DNA of 6,918 bases from Burkholderiales bacterium (GCA_025459035.1 JALORJ010000269.1:1-6918), one strand, 5' to 3'; shown: positions 1-6,546, counted from the first letter of the stretch. Notes: generated from the sequence alone by a model not told the origin. Made by a program: numbers and translations.

Positions 1-1254
1 GTGGACGAGCACATCCTGATGGTCGTGCGCAATCTGCGTCGCTTCGCGCTGCCCGAGATGGCCCACGAGTACCCGCTCTGCTCGCGACTGATGAGCGGGT
101 TCGCGCGGCCGGAGGTGCTGTATCTCGCAGGCCTGTTCCACGACATCGCCAAGGGCCGCGGCGGCGACCACTCGGTCCTCGGTCGCGCCGACGCGCTGCG
201 CTTCTGTCGCCAGCACGGCCTCGACGCCGAGGACACCGACCTCGTCGCGTGGCTGGTCGAGCACCATCTGGTGATGTCGTCGACGGCACAGAAGTCCGAC
301 CTCTCCGACGACGCCGTGATCGCGCGCTTCGCGCAGCGCGTCGGCACCGACCGCCGCCTCGTCGCGCTGTACCTGCTGACGGTGGCCGACATCCGCGGCA
401 CGAGCCCGAAGGTGTGGAACGCGTGGAAGGGCAAGCTGCTCGAGGACCTCTTCCACGCGACGCGCCGCGCGCTCGGCGGCGAGGCGGTCGACGGTGACGG
501 TTCGATCGACGAGCGCAAGCGCACGGTGCGCCGGACCCTGCGCGGATACGCCATCGCCGAGGGCCGCGAGGACGCGCTGTGGGGGCGCCTGGGCGAAGGC
601 TACTTCCTGCGTCATGACGCGCCGGACATCGCGTGGCACACCCGCCAGCTGTACTGGCAGCCCGACGCCGCAGGCCCGGTCGTGCGGGCGCGGCTGTCGC
701 CGGTCGGCGAGGGGCTGCAGGTGATGATCTACACCCGCGATCAGCCGCTGCTGTTCGCGCACATCTGCGTGTTTTTCGAGAAGCTCGCGCTCGACATCCT
801 CGATGCGCGCGTGTTCACCACCCGCCACGGCTACGCGCTCGACACCTTCCAGGTGATCGATCCGAGCAACGCGCGCTCGCACTACCGCGACCTGATCGCG
901 TTCGTCGAGCACGAACTCGCGTTGCGACTGGCGCCCGGCACGCATCTCGAGCCGCCGGCACGCGGCCGCATCGCCCGGCAGGTGCGCGCCTTCCCGCTCA
1001 CCCCCGAGGTCGCGCTGCGACCCGACGAGCGCGGCCAGTACCACTACCTGTCGCTGATCGCGGCCGACCGCCCGGGCCTGCTGTCTCGCGTCGCGCGCAC
1101 GCTCGCCGACTACGGCATCGACGTGCGCAACGCCAAGATCAACACGCTCGGTGCGCGCGCGGAGGACGTGTTCCTCGTGAGCGGTGCGAGCTTGCGCGAC
1201 AGCCGCAAGATCATCCGGCTCGAAGCCGATCTGCTGCACCAGCTGAGCGCCTGA
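1..1254 (+). CDS. glnD: Bifunctional PII uridylyltransferase / uridylyl-removing enzyme GlnD, C-terminal part (5' end outside window)
   Basis: GlnD senses glutamine in the cytoplasm. It uridylylates PII (GlnB/GlnK) when glutamine is low and removes the UMP when it is high, which controls glutamine synthetase and nitrogen-regulated transcription. The 417 visible residues begin inside the HD hydrolase domain, which carries the uridylyl-removing activity: DEH at residues 2-4, FHDIAKGRGGDH at 46-57 with the His-Asp pair at 47-48, and EHH at 87-89. Two ACT domains follow, at about 238-300 (VMIYTRDQPLLFAHI) and 349-417 (SLIAADRPGLLSRVA); these bind glutamine in the family. Full GlnD is about 850-900 residues, so the N-terminal nucleotidyltransferase domain lies left of the window. 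The GTG at base 1 is an internal Val codon of the conserved VDEH motif and not a start. The reading frame is intact to TGA. The gene converges on the flagellar cluster with 25 bp between stop codons and has no obvious functional link to it. Confidence 0.96.
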   Translation: MDEHILMVVRNLRRFALPEMAHEYPLCSRLMSGFARPEVLYLAGLFHDIAKGRGGDHSVLGRADALRFCRQHGLDAEDTDLVAWLVEHHLVMSSTAQKSDLSDDAVIARFAQRVGTDRRLVALYLLTVADIRGTSPKVWNAWKGKLLEDLFHATRRALGGEAVDGDGSIDERKRTVRRTLRGYAIAEGREDALWGRLGEGYFLRHDAPDIAWHTRQLYWQPDAAGPVVRARLSPVGEGLQVMIYTRDQPLLFAHICVFFEKLALDILDARVFTTRHGYALDTFQVIDPSNARSHYRDLIAFVEHELALRLAPGTHLEPPARGRIARQVRAFPLTPEVALRPDERGQYHYLSLIAADRPGLLSRVARTLADYGIDVRNAKINTLGARAEDVFLVSGASLRDSRKIIRLEADLLHQLSA

Positions 1255-1279
1255 GCCCACGGCGCAGGCCCGCCGCACC

Positions 1280-1615
1280 TCAAGCGGCGTCGATCGGCGG
1301 CAGCGACAGCGTCGGGGGCCGCGCCACCGGCACGCGGCCGGCATCGACCTGGTGGATCCATGCGAGCAGTTCGGCAACCGCGAGGTAGAGCGCCGGAGGA
1401 ATCCGCGCATCCAGGTCCACCTGCATCAGCAGCGCGACGAGATCGGGCGACTCGTGCACGAACACCCCGGCGGCGCGCGCGCGCTCGATGATCGTCGCCG
1501 CGAGGGCGCCCTGACCCTTCGCGACCACCCGCGGCGCGGCGTCCCCCGCGCCGTAGGCGAGGGCGACCGCGCGGGCACGCGGGGCGCCGTCGGGCGGCGC
1601 GTGCTCAGCGGCCAT
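1280..1615 (-). CDS. Stand-alone FlhB cytoplasmic-domain homologue (EscU/YscU/HrcU family), no NPTH motif
   Basis: This 111-residue protein corresponds only to the C-terminal cytoplasmic domain of FlhB, the export-gate protein that switches substrate class in the flagellar type III apparatus. Residues about 16-92 match that domain: RAVALAYG, then PRVVAKGQG (28-36), VFVHESPDLVALL (51-63) and IPPALYLAVAELLAWIHQV (72-90). Full FlhB is about 350-380 residues with four membrane helices, and none are present here. Where FlhB has its self-cleaving NPTH, this protein aligns with APRA (residues 11-14), so autocleavage is not expected. The ATG overlaps the last 11 bases of the fliK-like gene and has no clear Shine-Dalgarno sequence, which suggests translational coupling. 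Similar short FlhB paralogues are known in other bacteria (the FlhX type of Helicobacter, for example), where one can substitute for the cleaved FlhB C-terminus. Its role here is inferred. Confidence 0.85.
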   Translation of the reverse strand: MAAEHAPPDGAPRARAVALAYGAGDAAPRVVAKGQGALAATIIERARAAGVFVHESPDLVALLMQVDLDARIPPALYLAVAELLAWIHQVDAGRVPVARPPTLSLPPIDAA

Positions 1616-2729
1616 CGCGCGGACGCACCGCGAGGGCGGCCACCGCGAGCCCGCGCGCTTCGAGCGCCGCCTGCAGCGGCGCGAGGCGATCGGCCAGCGC
1701 GGCCGCCGCCGCCGCGTCGGCATCCACGCCGATCCGCAGCGTCGCCCCGCGCAGCTCGAGGCGGGCGTCGACGCGGCCCAGTCGCGGCAGCGTGAGGCGC
1801 AGCGACGACACCCATGCGGCCGCACCGGCGGGGACCGCGTCGTCCGCGTGCGCGTCGGCGTCGACGCGCTCCTCGATGCGCCATTCGAGTGCCTGCCCGG
1901 GCCACACCTGGCCGGCCCACGTGACGTGCCGGGTGCCGACGGCTTCGAGCTGCCGGTCGACGATCGCCGCGAGCGGCGACGGCGGTGCCGGCGACGCGTC
2001 GCCGACGCCGGCCGCCGCATCGGCACGCCCGATGCGCAGCGCACCGTCGGGCGCTGCCGCGCGGGCCTGCGCTTCGGCCCGCGAGGCGGCGGCCACGGCC
2101 TCGCCAGTGTCGCGGGCCACCGGCAGGCGCCCCTGGGGTTCGGCGCGCAGCTGGGCGAGATCGCGCTGACCGTCGACCCACTCGGCCTGGTGCGCCTCGT
2201 AGAACAGACCGCTCGACTGCAGCCCGTCGCGCAGAGCGCCGGCGAGGCGAACGGGATCGGTGGTCGCGGCGGCGAGCAGCGGGCGCAGCCAGCCGGTGCC
2301 GTCGACGTCGGGCGGCGTATCGGGATCGGCACGTGCCGTGAGGACCGCACTCAGGGCGTCGCCGAGCGCGCTCAGGCGCACCGTCGCCGACGGCTCCGCG
2401 CCGGGGTCGGCGGTGGACGCCGGCGCGGGAGTGCGCGCGAGCAGATCGAGCGTCGCCCCGTGGCGCAGCACCGTCAGCGCGAGGCGGGCGCCCGGGGTGT
2501 CGTCCGCGCCGGGGGGCAGACGCGCATCGACGCGCACACCGTCGATCTCGAGCTGGGTACGACCGTCCGGCAACGTACCGATGACGCGGGCCTCGATGCG
2601 CGCACCGTGCGTCCAGCCGGTCGCGGTCGGGGGCAGGCGGTCGGCCGCGAACTGCAGCACGCCGACGCGCGCCACCCGCATCAGCCCCGCGAGCGCGCCC
2701 CCCTGCCCCGACTGCAACGCGTCGACCAT
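1605..2729 (-). CDS. fliK: Flagellar hook-length control protein FliK-like
   Basis: FliK proteins are exported through the flagellar type III apparatus, measure the hook, and trigger the FlhB switch to filament substrates. This 374-residue protein has the C-terminal Flg_hook type domain at about 280-370: WRIEER, then LRLTLPRLGRVDARLEL (310-326) and a closing helix through LQAALEARGLAVAAL (352-366). A central segment, GLFYEAHQAEWVDGQRDLAQ (174-193), resembles one I associate with betaproteobacterial FliK-like proteins. The region 210-255 is Ala/Arg/Pro-rich and probably disordered. I chose the ATG two bases after the DUF2802 stop (TGAGCATG). The frame stays open upstream to about 3227, but that extension is Arg-rich and antisense-like. 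No strong Shine-Dalgarno sequence is visible, so coupling to the upstream stop is likely. The gene overlaps the FlhB-like gene by 11 nt. It may be a second FliK beside a main copy elsewhere, because the rest of the hook/basal-body operon is not adjacent. Confidence 0.8.
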   Translation of the reverse strand: MVDALQSGQGGALAGLMRVARVGVLQFAADRLPPTATGWTHGARIEARVIGTLPDGRTQLEIDGVRVDARLPPGADDTPGARLALTVLRHGATLDLLARTPAPASTADPGAEPSATVRLSALGDALSAVLTARADPDTPPDVDGTGWLRPLLAAATTDPVRLAGALRDGLQSSGLFYEAHQAEWVDGQRDLAQLRAEPQGRLPVARDTGEAVAAASRAEAQARAAAPDGALRIGRADAAAGVGDASPAPPSPLAAIVDRQLEAVGTRHVTWAGQVWPGQALEWRIEERVDADAHADDAVPAGAAAWVSSLRLTLPRLGRVDARLELRGATLRIGVDADAAAAAALADRLAPLQAALEARGLAVAALAVRPRDGR

Positions 2730-2731
2730 GC

Positions 2732-3142
2732 TCAGCGTCGCCGCCGGGGCGCGCTCAGTGGCGGTGGTGGAGCGCGCGAGATGCCGCAGGTCTCGACCAG
2801 CTGCGCCGCAGCCTTGCCGTCGCGCGCGAGGTGGATGGCCTGCGCGTACGGCGCCAGCTCGGAGGTCGCGGCTCCCGGCGCCGTCAGTGCTGCCAGCTCG
2901 GCGCGCAGTTGTGCGACCTCGCCGCGCAAGGTGTCGATCTCTCCGCGCAACGCCAGCGCCGCGAACGGCGGCTCGGTCGTCGGTGTCGCGGGCCCGGCAG
3001 CGGGCGGCGCCTCGCGCGGTGCCGTGTCGGCCCGCCGCGCACGCAAGCCGCGCAGCAGGAGCAGCATCTCGGCGGCATAGACGGCGAGCACGACGACAAG
3101 CGCCACGAGCAGCTCGCGCCAGGTGACGACGATGGCGTTCAA
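2732..3142 (-). CDS. DUF2802-type membrane-anchored coiled-coil protein, TTG start, atypical C-terminus
   Basis: This is a 136-residue protein of unknown function. It has one hydrophobic segment at about 8-31 (LLVALVVVLAVYAAEMLLLL), a basic Arg patch just after it, and a Pro/Ala-rich linker to about 60. A short heptad-like coiled coil follows at 65-86, and then a DUF2802-like motif, YAQAIHLARDGKAAAQLVETC (99-119), leading into GISR. This motif recurs in small proteins of flagellar and chemotaxis loci. The topology is probably an N-terminal anchor with a cytoplasmic tail. As I remember the family, it continues with something like EAELL..LH after GISR; here the tail is proline- and arginine-rich (residues 124-136), so the end of the domain looks replaced or lost. 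The start is TTG with GAGG 10 nt upstream. The stop is 2 nt before the fliK-like ATG, so the two are almost certainly co-translated. The family assignment is from memory. Confidence 0.7.
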   Translation of the reverse strand: MNAIVVTWRELLVALVVVLAVYAAEMLLLLRGLRARRADTAPREAPPAAGPATPTTEPPFAALALRGEIDTLRGEVAQLRAELAALTAPGAATSELAPYAQAIHLARDGKAAAQLVETCGISRAPPPPLSAPRRRR

Positions 3143-3152
3143 CGGCAGGCGG

Positions 3153-3156
3153 CCTC
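3153..3156 (-). promoter_or_regulatory. Shine-Dalgarno supporting the TTG start of the DUF2802 gene
   Basis: On the minus strand GAGG lies 10 nt before the TTG at 3142. It is the only purine-rich match close to the first possible start and no ATG or GTG lies nearby, so it supports the TTG. The spacing is somewhat long and the core is only four bases. Confidence 0.4.
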
Positions 3157-3177
3157 GCGGGACGGACAGGCGCGCCG

Positions 3178-3206
3178 AGTGTGTTCAGGGGGGCGGCAGG
3201 CGTCAA
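3178..3206 (-). promoter_or_regulatory. Weak sigma-70-like promoter candidate ahead of the DUF2802-fliK-flhB-like block
   Basis: In the 92-bp gap between the fliT-like gene and the DUF2802 gene, the minus strand reads TTGACG (3206-3201), then 17 nt, then CACACT (3183-3178). The -35 matches consensus at five of six positions. The -10 matches TATAAT at only three of six. Its place in the only sizeable gap of the left half suggests a separate transcript, but in GC-rich DNA such a match may be chance. Confidence 0.2.
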
Positions 3207-3234
3207 CGTCGCGCGCGCCGGTCGCATGCTGTTC

Positions 3235-3558
3235 TCAGTCGGGTTCGTACGCGTGCCGCAGGCGGCGCACGTTGCCGGCCGACGCGAGCTGGGCGCCGAC
3301 CTCGGCCCGCGCCGCTTCGGCCAGCGCGACGATGCGCGCGTCCGTGGTGCCGATGCCGCGGATCAGTTCGGCCAGTTCGGCCTGCATCGTGGGGTCGCAG
3401 TGCGCGACCGCATCGGCCAGGGCGGGGTCTGCAAGCAGGACCTCGCGCTCCGCCTCGAGCGTCGCGACGTGATCCCAGTCGGCCGCCGTCGCGGCGTCGA
3501 GCATCGCGCCGGTGAGCCACGCCGCCCGCGTCCAGCCGGCGATCGTGGCCGACGCCAT
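3235..3558 (-). CDS. fliT: FliT-like flagellar chaperone
   Basis: FliT proteins are small cytoplasmic helical chaperones that hold the cap protein FliD for export. In enterobacteria free FliT also restrains the FlhDC regulator. This 107-residue protein has the usual FliT size and an all-helical composition. It carries the loose family signature of a tryptophan helix followed by an acidic heptad (DWDHVATLEAEREVLL, residues 27-42), then a second helix pair, AELAELIRGI (60-69) and ARIVALAEAARAEVGAQL (74-91). FliT is poorly conserved, so position counts heavily: it starts 3 nt after the fliS stop (TGAGCGATG) and two genes after fliD, where fliT normally sits. It has no visible strong Shine-Dalgarno sequence and is probably coupled to fliS. 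The FlhDC link may not apply here, since no regulator is seen in the window. Confidence 0.72.
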   Translation of the reverse strand: MASATIAGWTRAAWLTGAMLDAATAADWDHVATLEAEREVLLADPALADAVAHCDPTMQAELAELIRGIGTTDARIVALAEAARAEVGAQLASAGNVRRLRHAYEPD

Positions 3559-3561
3559 CGC

Positions 3562-4032
3562 TCAGACGCGGCCGTCGAGCACCGCGCCGCGATGCGGAGG
3601 CACCATGGCCTCGTTCGCCGGCGGCATCGCGCTGTCGGACTGGAGCTTCATCATCGACTCCCACGCGCTGCGCAGGTCCCGCAGCAGCGTCGCGACTTCT
3701 TCCAGCAGCGCGTCGTCGTTGCGCGCGTTGGCACGCACGAGCGTCAGCGTCATGTACTCGTAGAGCGACGCCAGGTTGCGGGCGATCTCGCCTCCCTGCG
3801 ACAGGTCGAGCGACGCGCGCAGCCCGTCGTCGATGATGCCGATCGCCTTCGACACCGCGACGCCCTTGGCCGCGGGGTCGTGACGCTGCATCTCGCCGCG
3901 CGCGGTGGCGATCGCCTTGAGCGCACCGTCGAACAGCATCAGCACGAGCGCCTGGGGGCTGGCGGACATCACGCCGGTCTCGACGTCGAGTCGGGCGTAG
4001 GCATCGAGAGCACGGCCGTTGCGCGTGTACAT
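3562..4032 (-). CDS. fliS: Flagellin export chaperone FliS
   Basis: FliS binds the C-terminal disordered helices of newly made flagellin in the cytoplasm, prevents early polymerisation and delivers it to the export gate. The 156-residue product shows the family pattern: an N-terminal Tyr-rich start (MYTRNGRALDAYARLDVET), the hallmark SASPQALVLMLFDGAL at 23-38, and the four-helix core through GIIDDGLRASLD (65-76), IARNLASLYEYM (83-94) and LLRDLRSAWESM (116-127). The last 25-30 residues, after about 130, form a low-complexity Pro/Met tail beyond the core, making it slightly longer than the common 125-145 residues. The start is supported by GAGGT at 4045-4041, eight nt before the ATG. It lies 22 nt after fliD and 3 nt before fliT. 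Its client is presumably the flagellin whose 3' end is at the right edge of the window. Confidence 0.95.
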   Translation of the reverse strand: MYTRNGRALDAYARLDVETGVMSASPQALVLMLFDGALKAIATARGEMQRHDPAAKGVAVSKAIGIIDDGLRASLDLSQGGEIARNLASLYEYMTLTLVRANARNDDALLEEVATLLRDLRSAWESMMKLQSDSAMPPANEAMVPPHRGAVLDGRV

Positions 4033-4054
4033 GGAAGCGGACCTCGGATCGGGT

Positions 4055-6049
4055 TCAGTTGCCGGCCGACGGCAGTCGGGCCAGTTGCTGCGTGAGGAAG
4101 TTCGACGTCGTCTGCATGCGCCCGATCAGTTCGTCGAGGCGCGTGAACTGCGCGCGGTAGCGGGCTTCGACATCGGTCAGGCGCCGCGACAGCACTTCGC
4201 GCTGGCTGCCGATGTCGGCGATCGAGCGGTTGATGCCGTCGGTGCGGCTCGCGATCGGCCCGCTGGTCGACAGCAGGTTGTCGAGCACGCGGCCGAGGCT
4301 GGAGGCGAAGCCGCCGCCGACCGTGACCACGCCACGATCGCCGGTCGCCCCGCCGGTGATGTCGACCACGAGGCCCTGCGTGGCGGAGCCCGAGGCCCCG
4401 CTCAGGGCCTGCCCGCGGCCGGTGCCAGCGGTGCCGTTGAAGCTGCCGGCGACGTCGACGCCGGCCGTCGCCGTCGGTACGCCACCGAAGAGGTCCGACG
4501 CCGCGTTGCCGCTGGCGCTGACGTTCGACGCGCTGCCGAAGCGGCGCGACGTGATCGTCACGACGCCGCCGGCCTGAGACACGTTGACCGCGACGCCGGC
4601 GGTCGACAGCGTCGACGCGCCATTGATCGCGGCCTGCAGCATGCCCACCAGCGAGGTCTGGGTGTAGGTCCCCGGCGTCAGCGCGATGCTCGCGGTGATC
4701 CCGTCGACCGTGATGCTCAGCGTGTCGTCCACGCCGGCGGTGATGGTCGTGTCGGCGGCGCCGGCTCCGACCAGGCGCCCTTGCGTCGCGATCTGCGACA
4801 CCGCCAGCGCGTAGTTGCCGGTGCGCGTGGCCGATGTCTGCGTCACGGGACGCACGAGGCTGTCGGTCGCACGGGTCGCGGACGCGAAGAACTCGGCGAC
4901 ACCGTCCGCGTTGCCGGACAGCGCGGCCGACAGCTTCGTCGTGTCGAGTGCCAGCGAGCCGTCCTTCTGGAACGTGACACCGACCTGCGACAGCGTCGAG
5001 ATGCCACCGGTGGTCGACACCGCGGAGCCGAGCGCCGCGCGGACCTGCGACTGGATGCTGCGCACCGCGAAGTCGCCGTTGAGCGGCCCGCGCGAGCCGG
5101 TCGACGGGTCGGCTGCCGACAGCTCGCTCAAGGTCTTGTCGAGGTCGTTGTACGCCTTGACGAAGCCCTGGACGAGCTGCGTGACGTCGTTGGTGTTGCG
5201 CGACACGGTGACGGTCGACGTGCCGGCCTTCACCAGGTTCAGCGTCACGCCACCGATCACGCCGGCCAGCACGTTGGTCGAACTCGTCACCGTCAGGCCG
5301 TTGACCGCTGCGACCGCATCCTGCCCGGCCTGCGTCTGGACGAGGTTCTGCGTGCCGGCGGGGTCGTAGCCCAGCAGCGCGTCGATCGCGGCATCACCGG
5401 TCACGGCGATGCGCAGGCTGCTCGACGCGCCCGCCGTCGTCGACTGCAGTGCGAGCCGGAAGGGGGTGGCGCTGCCGTCGCCGACGATCGATGCGCGCAC
5501 GCCGATGTTCGCGGCGTTGATCGCGTCCTTGATGCCGGCGAGCGAGTTGTTGGTGGCATCGATCGTGACCGAGCGGCTGGCGCGGTTCGCGTCCTGCGTG
5601 AACGTGGCGCCGCTGTAGACGCCGCCGGCCAGCGTGCCGCCGGTGATGCTGCCGAAGTCGAAGCGCAGCGTGGTGGAGGCGCCGGTGCCGATCGCGGCCG
5701 TCGTGCTGGTCTGCCCCGCCGCGACGACCGACTGGCCCTGCGCGAGCTGCGTGACGTTGACGGTGTAGCTGCCGGCCTCGGCGGTCGAGGTCGCGCTGCC
5801 GGTCAGGACCGTCGTGTCCGACGACCCGACCACACGGGTCTGGAATCGCGCCGGGTTGGCGAGCGCCGTGGCGCTCGACTGCAGCGAGCCGAGCGCCGAG
5901 CGCACGGTGCCCAGCGCGGAAATCTGGGACTGGAAACTGGCTTCCTTGCGGTTCAGCAGGTCGAGCGGACGTCGCTCGATCGTCATCAGCTGACTGACGA
6001 TGCTGTTGACGTCGATGCCGGAGCCGATACCGGGGGAAGAGAGCGCCAT
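4055..6049 (-). CDS. fliD: Flagellar filament capping protein FliD (long form)
   Basis: FliD forms the ring at the tip of the filament, also called HAP2, under which flagellin subunits fold into place; it is secreted without a cleaved signal peptide. The N-terminal domain is clear: SSPGIGSGIDVNSIVSQLM (4-22), IERRPLDLLNRKEASFQSQI (24-43) and LGSLQSSATALANPARF (53-69). A hook_IN-like module follows at about 94-215 (SYTVNVTQLAQGQSVV), and a FliD_C type segment at about 244-400 with YNDLDKTLSEL (300-310) and VGVTFQKDGSLALD (356-369). The terminal helix region ends in TDVEARYRAQFTRLDEL (625-641) and STSGPIASRTDGINRSIADI is at 594-613. At 664 residues it exceeds the common 450-500, mainly through a second hook_IN-like module at about 405-560. 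AGGA lies seven nt before the ATG. The expected partners are FliT, FliS and flagellin, all encoded nearby. Confidence 0.96.
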   Translation of the reverse strand: MALSSPGIGSGIDVNSIVSQLMTIERRPLDLLNRKEASFQSQISALGTVRSALGSLQSSATALANPARFQTRVVGSSDTTVLTGSATSTAEAGSYTVNVTQLAQGQSVVAAGQTSTTAAIGTGASTTLRFDFGSITGGTLAGGVYSGATFTQDANRASRSVTIDATNNSLAGIKDAINAANIGVRASIVGDGSATPFRLALQSTTAGASSSLRIAVTGDAAIDALLGYDPAGTQNLVQTQAGQDAVAAVNGLTVTSSTNVLAGVIGGVTLNLVKAGTSTVTVSRNTNDVTQLVQGFVKAYNDLDKTLSELSAADPSTGSRGPLNGDFAVRSIQSQVRAALGSAVSTTGGISTLSQVGVTFQKDGSLALDTTKLSAALSGNADGVAEFFASATRATDSLVRPVTQTSATRTGNYALAVSQIATQGRLVGAGAADTTITAGVDDTLSITVDGITASIALTPGTYTQTSLVGMLQAAINGASTLSTAGVAVNVSQAGGVVTITSRRFGSASNVSASGNAASDLFGGVPTATAGVDVAGSFNGTAGTGRGQALSGASGSATQGLVVDITGGATGDRGVVTVGGGFASSLGRVLDNLLSTSGPIASRTDGINRSIADIGSQREVLSRRLTDVEARYRAQFTRLDELIGRMQTTSNFLTQQLARLPSAGN

Positions 6050-6084
6050 GGTGAAGTCCTGGAGTGGATCGAGTGCCGGGCGTG

Positions 6085-6103
6085 ACGCGCGTCGGGCGCG
6101 CGT
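6085..6103. repeat. Short inverted repeat between flaG and fliD
   Basis: ACGCGCG (6085-6091) and CGCGCGT (6097-6103) form a perfect 7-bp stem around a 5-nt TCGGG loop in the 71-bp flaG-fliD gap. No T tract follows on either strand. It could slow readthrough or protect an RNA end, but GC-rich spacers often contain such pairs by chance. I saw no other signal in this gap apart from the fliD ribosome binding site. Confidence 0.3.
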
Positions 6104-6120
6104 GGCGACGGCAGCGAGCC

Positions 6121-6516
6121 TCAGGCCTTGCCGTCGAACAGCAGTCCCTCCATCCGCTGGAGGTTGCGGGCCAGCGCCAGCATCTCCTCGGACGGGATCT
6201 GCCGGATGACCTCGTCGGTGTCCGCGTCGACCACCTTCACCACGGTCTCGCCGCTCTGCTCGTCGATCGAGAACTGCAGGTTCGCGGTCGACACCGACAC
6301 CGCGGCCCGCGCCTGCTCGACGATGGCGCGCAGCGACTTGGGGTCGGCGCGCTGCTCGGTCTCGTTGGACACCGGTGCGTTCTCGGCCACACGCACCGGC
6401 GCGGTGTTGGTCCGCAGGTCGGTCCCTGCGCCTGCGGCCGAAGCCGAGGCGCCCGCCGGCGCACCGCCCCCCGACGGCGTCGGAGGCGTGAGGATTCGAA
6501 GGTCGGAGATCTGCAT
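6121..6516 (-). CDS. flaG: Flagellar protein FlaG
   Basis: FlaG is a small protein encoded beside flagellin and fliD in many polarly flagellated bacteria. Mutants in several species have altered filament length or adhesion, but its biochemical role is not settled. The 131-residue product has a low-complexity Ala/Gly/Thr/Pro N-terminal half (about 10-60) and the conserved FlaG core at 65-120. The core is a helix (IVEQARAAVSV) followed by the signature LQFSIDEQSGETVVKVVDA (80-98), then DEVIRQIPSEEMLALARNL (101-119). The start is well supported: GAGGGA at 6530-6525 lies eight nt before the ATG. It follows the flagellin gene, separated by 71 bp that hold a strong hairpin, and precedes fliD by 71 bp. 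Little room exists for its own promoter between the hairpin and the ATG (30 bp). Confidence 0.93.
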   Translation of the reverse strand: MQISDLRILTPPTPSGGGAPAGASASAAGAGTDLRTNTAPVRVAENAPVSNETEQRADPKSLRAIVEQARAAVSVSTANLQFSIDEQSGETVVKVVDADTDEVIRQIPSEEMLALARNLQRMEGLLFDGKA

Positions 6517-6546
6517 TTTTCAGGTCCCTCGCCGATCGGTTGAAGA

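Noticed and set aside
1271..1289. CGCCGC/GCGGCG inverted repeat as a terminator for glnD or the flagellar cluster
   Set aside because: The stem is only 6 bp with a 7-nt loop, it overlaps a stop codon and has no T tract on either side.
1616..2350. Upstream extension of the flhB-like frame to 2350
   Set aside because: The residues before the ATG at 1615 are Arg/Pro/Ser-rich shadow of the fliK-like gene and show no FlhB membrane helices.
1848..3080. 410-codon plus-strand open frame opposite fliK and DUF2802
   Set aside because: Low-complexity Arg/Gly/Ala product, no motif, no credible ribosome binding site, and it spans two real minus-strand genes.
3169..3176. GGCGCGCC palindrome in the fliT-DUF2802 gap
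   Set aside because: A short GC palindrome with no partner or known binding-site pattern, likely chance.
2730..3227. Upstream extension of the fliK-like frame giving a 540-residue protein
   Set aside because: The added 166 residues are Arg-rich and lie over the DUF2802 gene in another frame. FliK-like composition begins at the ATG at 2729.
3181..4095. 304-codon plus-strand open frame opposite fliT and fliS
   Set aside because: Arg/His-rich translation typical of an antisense shadow, covering two well-supported genes.
4019..6085. 688-codon open frame on the plus strand opposite fliD
   Set aside because: Its product is Arg/Ala/Gly/Asp-rich with no recognisable domain, and it mirrors the fliD reading frame. 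In GC-rich genes antisense frames lack stops by codon bias.
6532..6539. CCGATCGG palindrome before flaG as an operator
   Set aside because: An 8-bp palindrome is expected often in GC-rich DNA and there is no second copy nearby.
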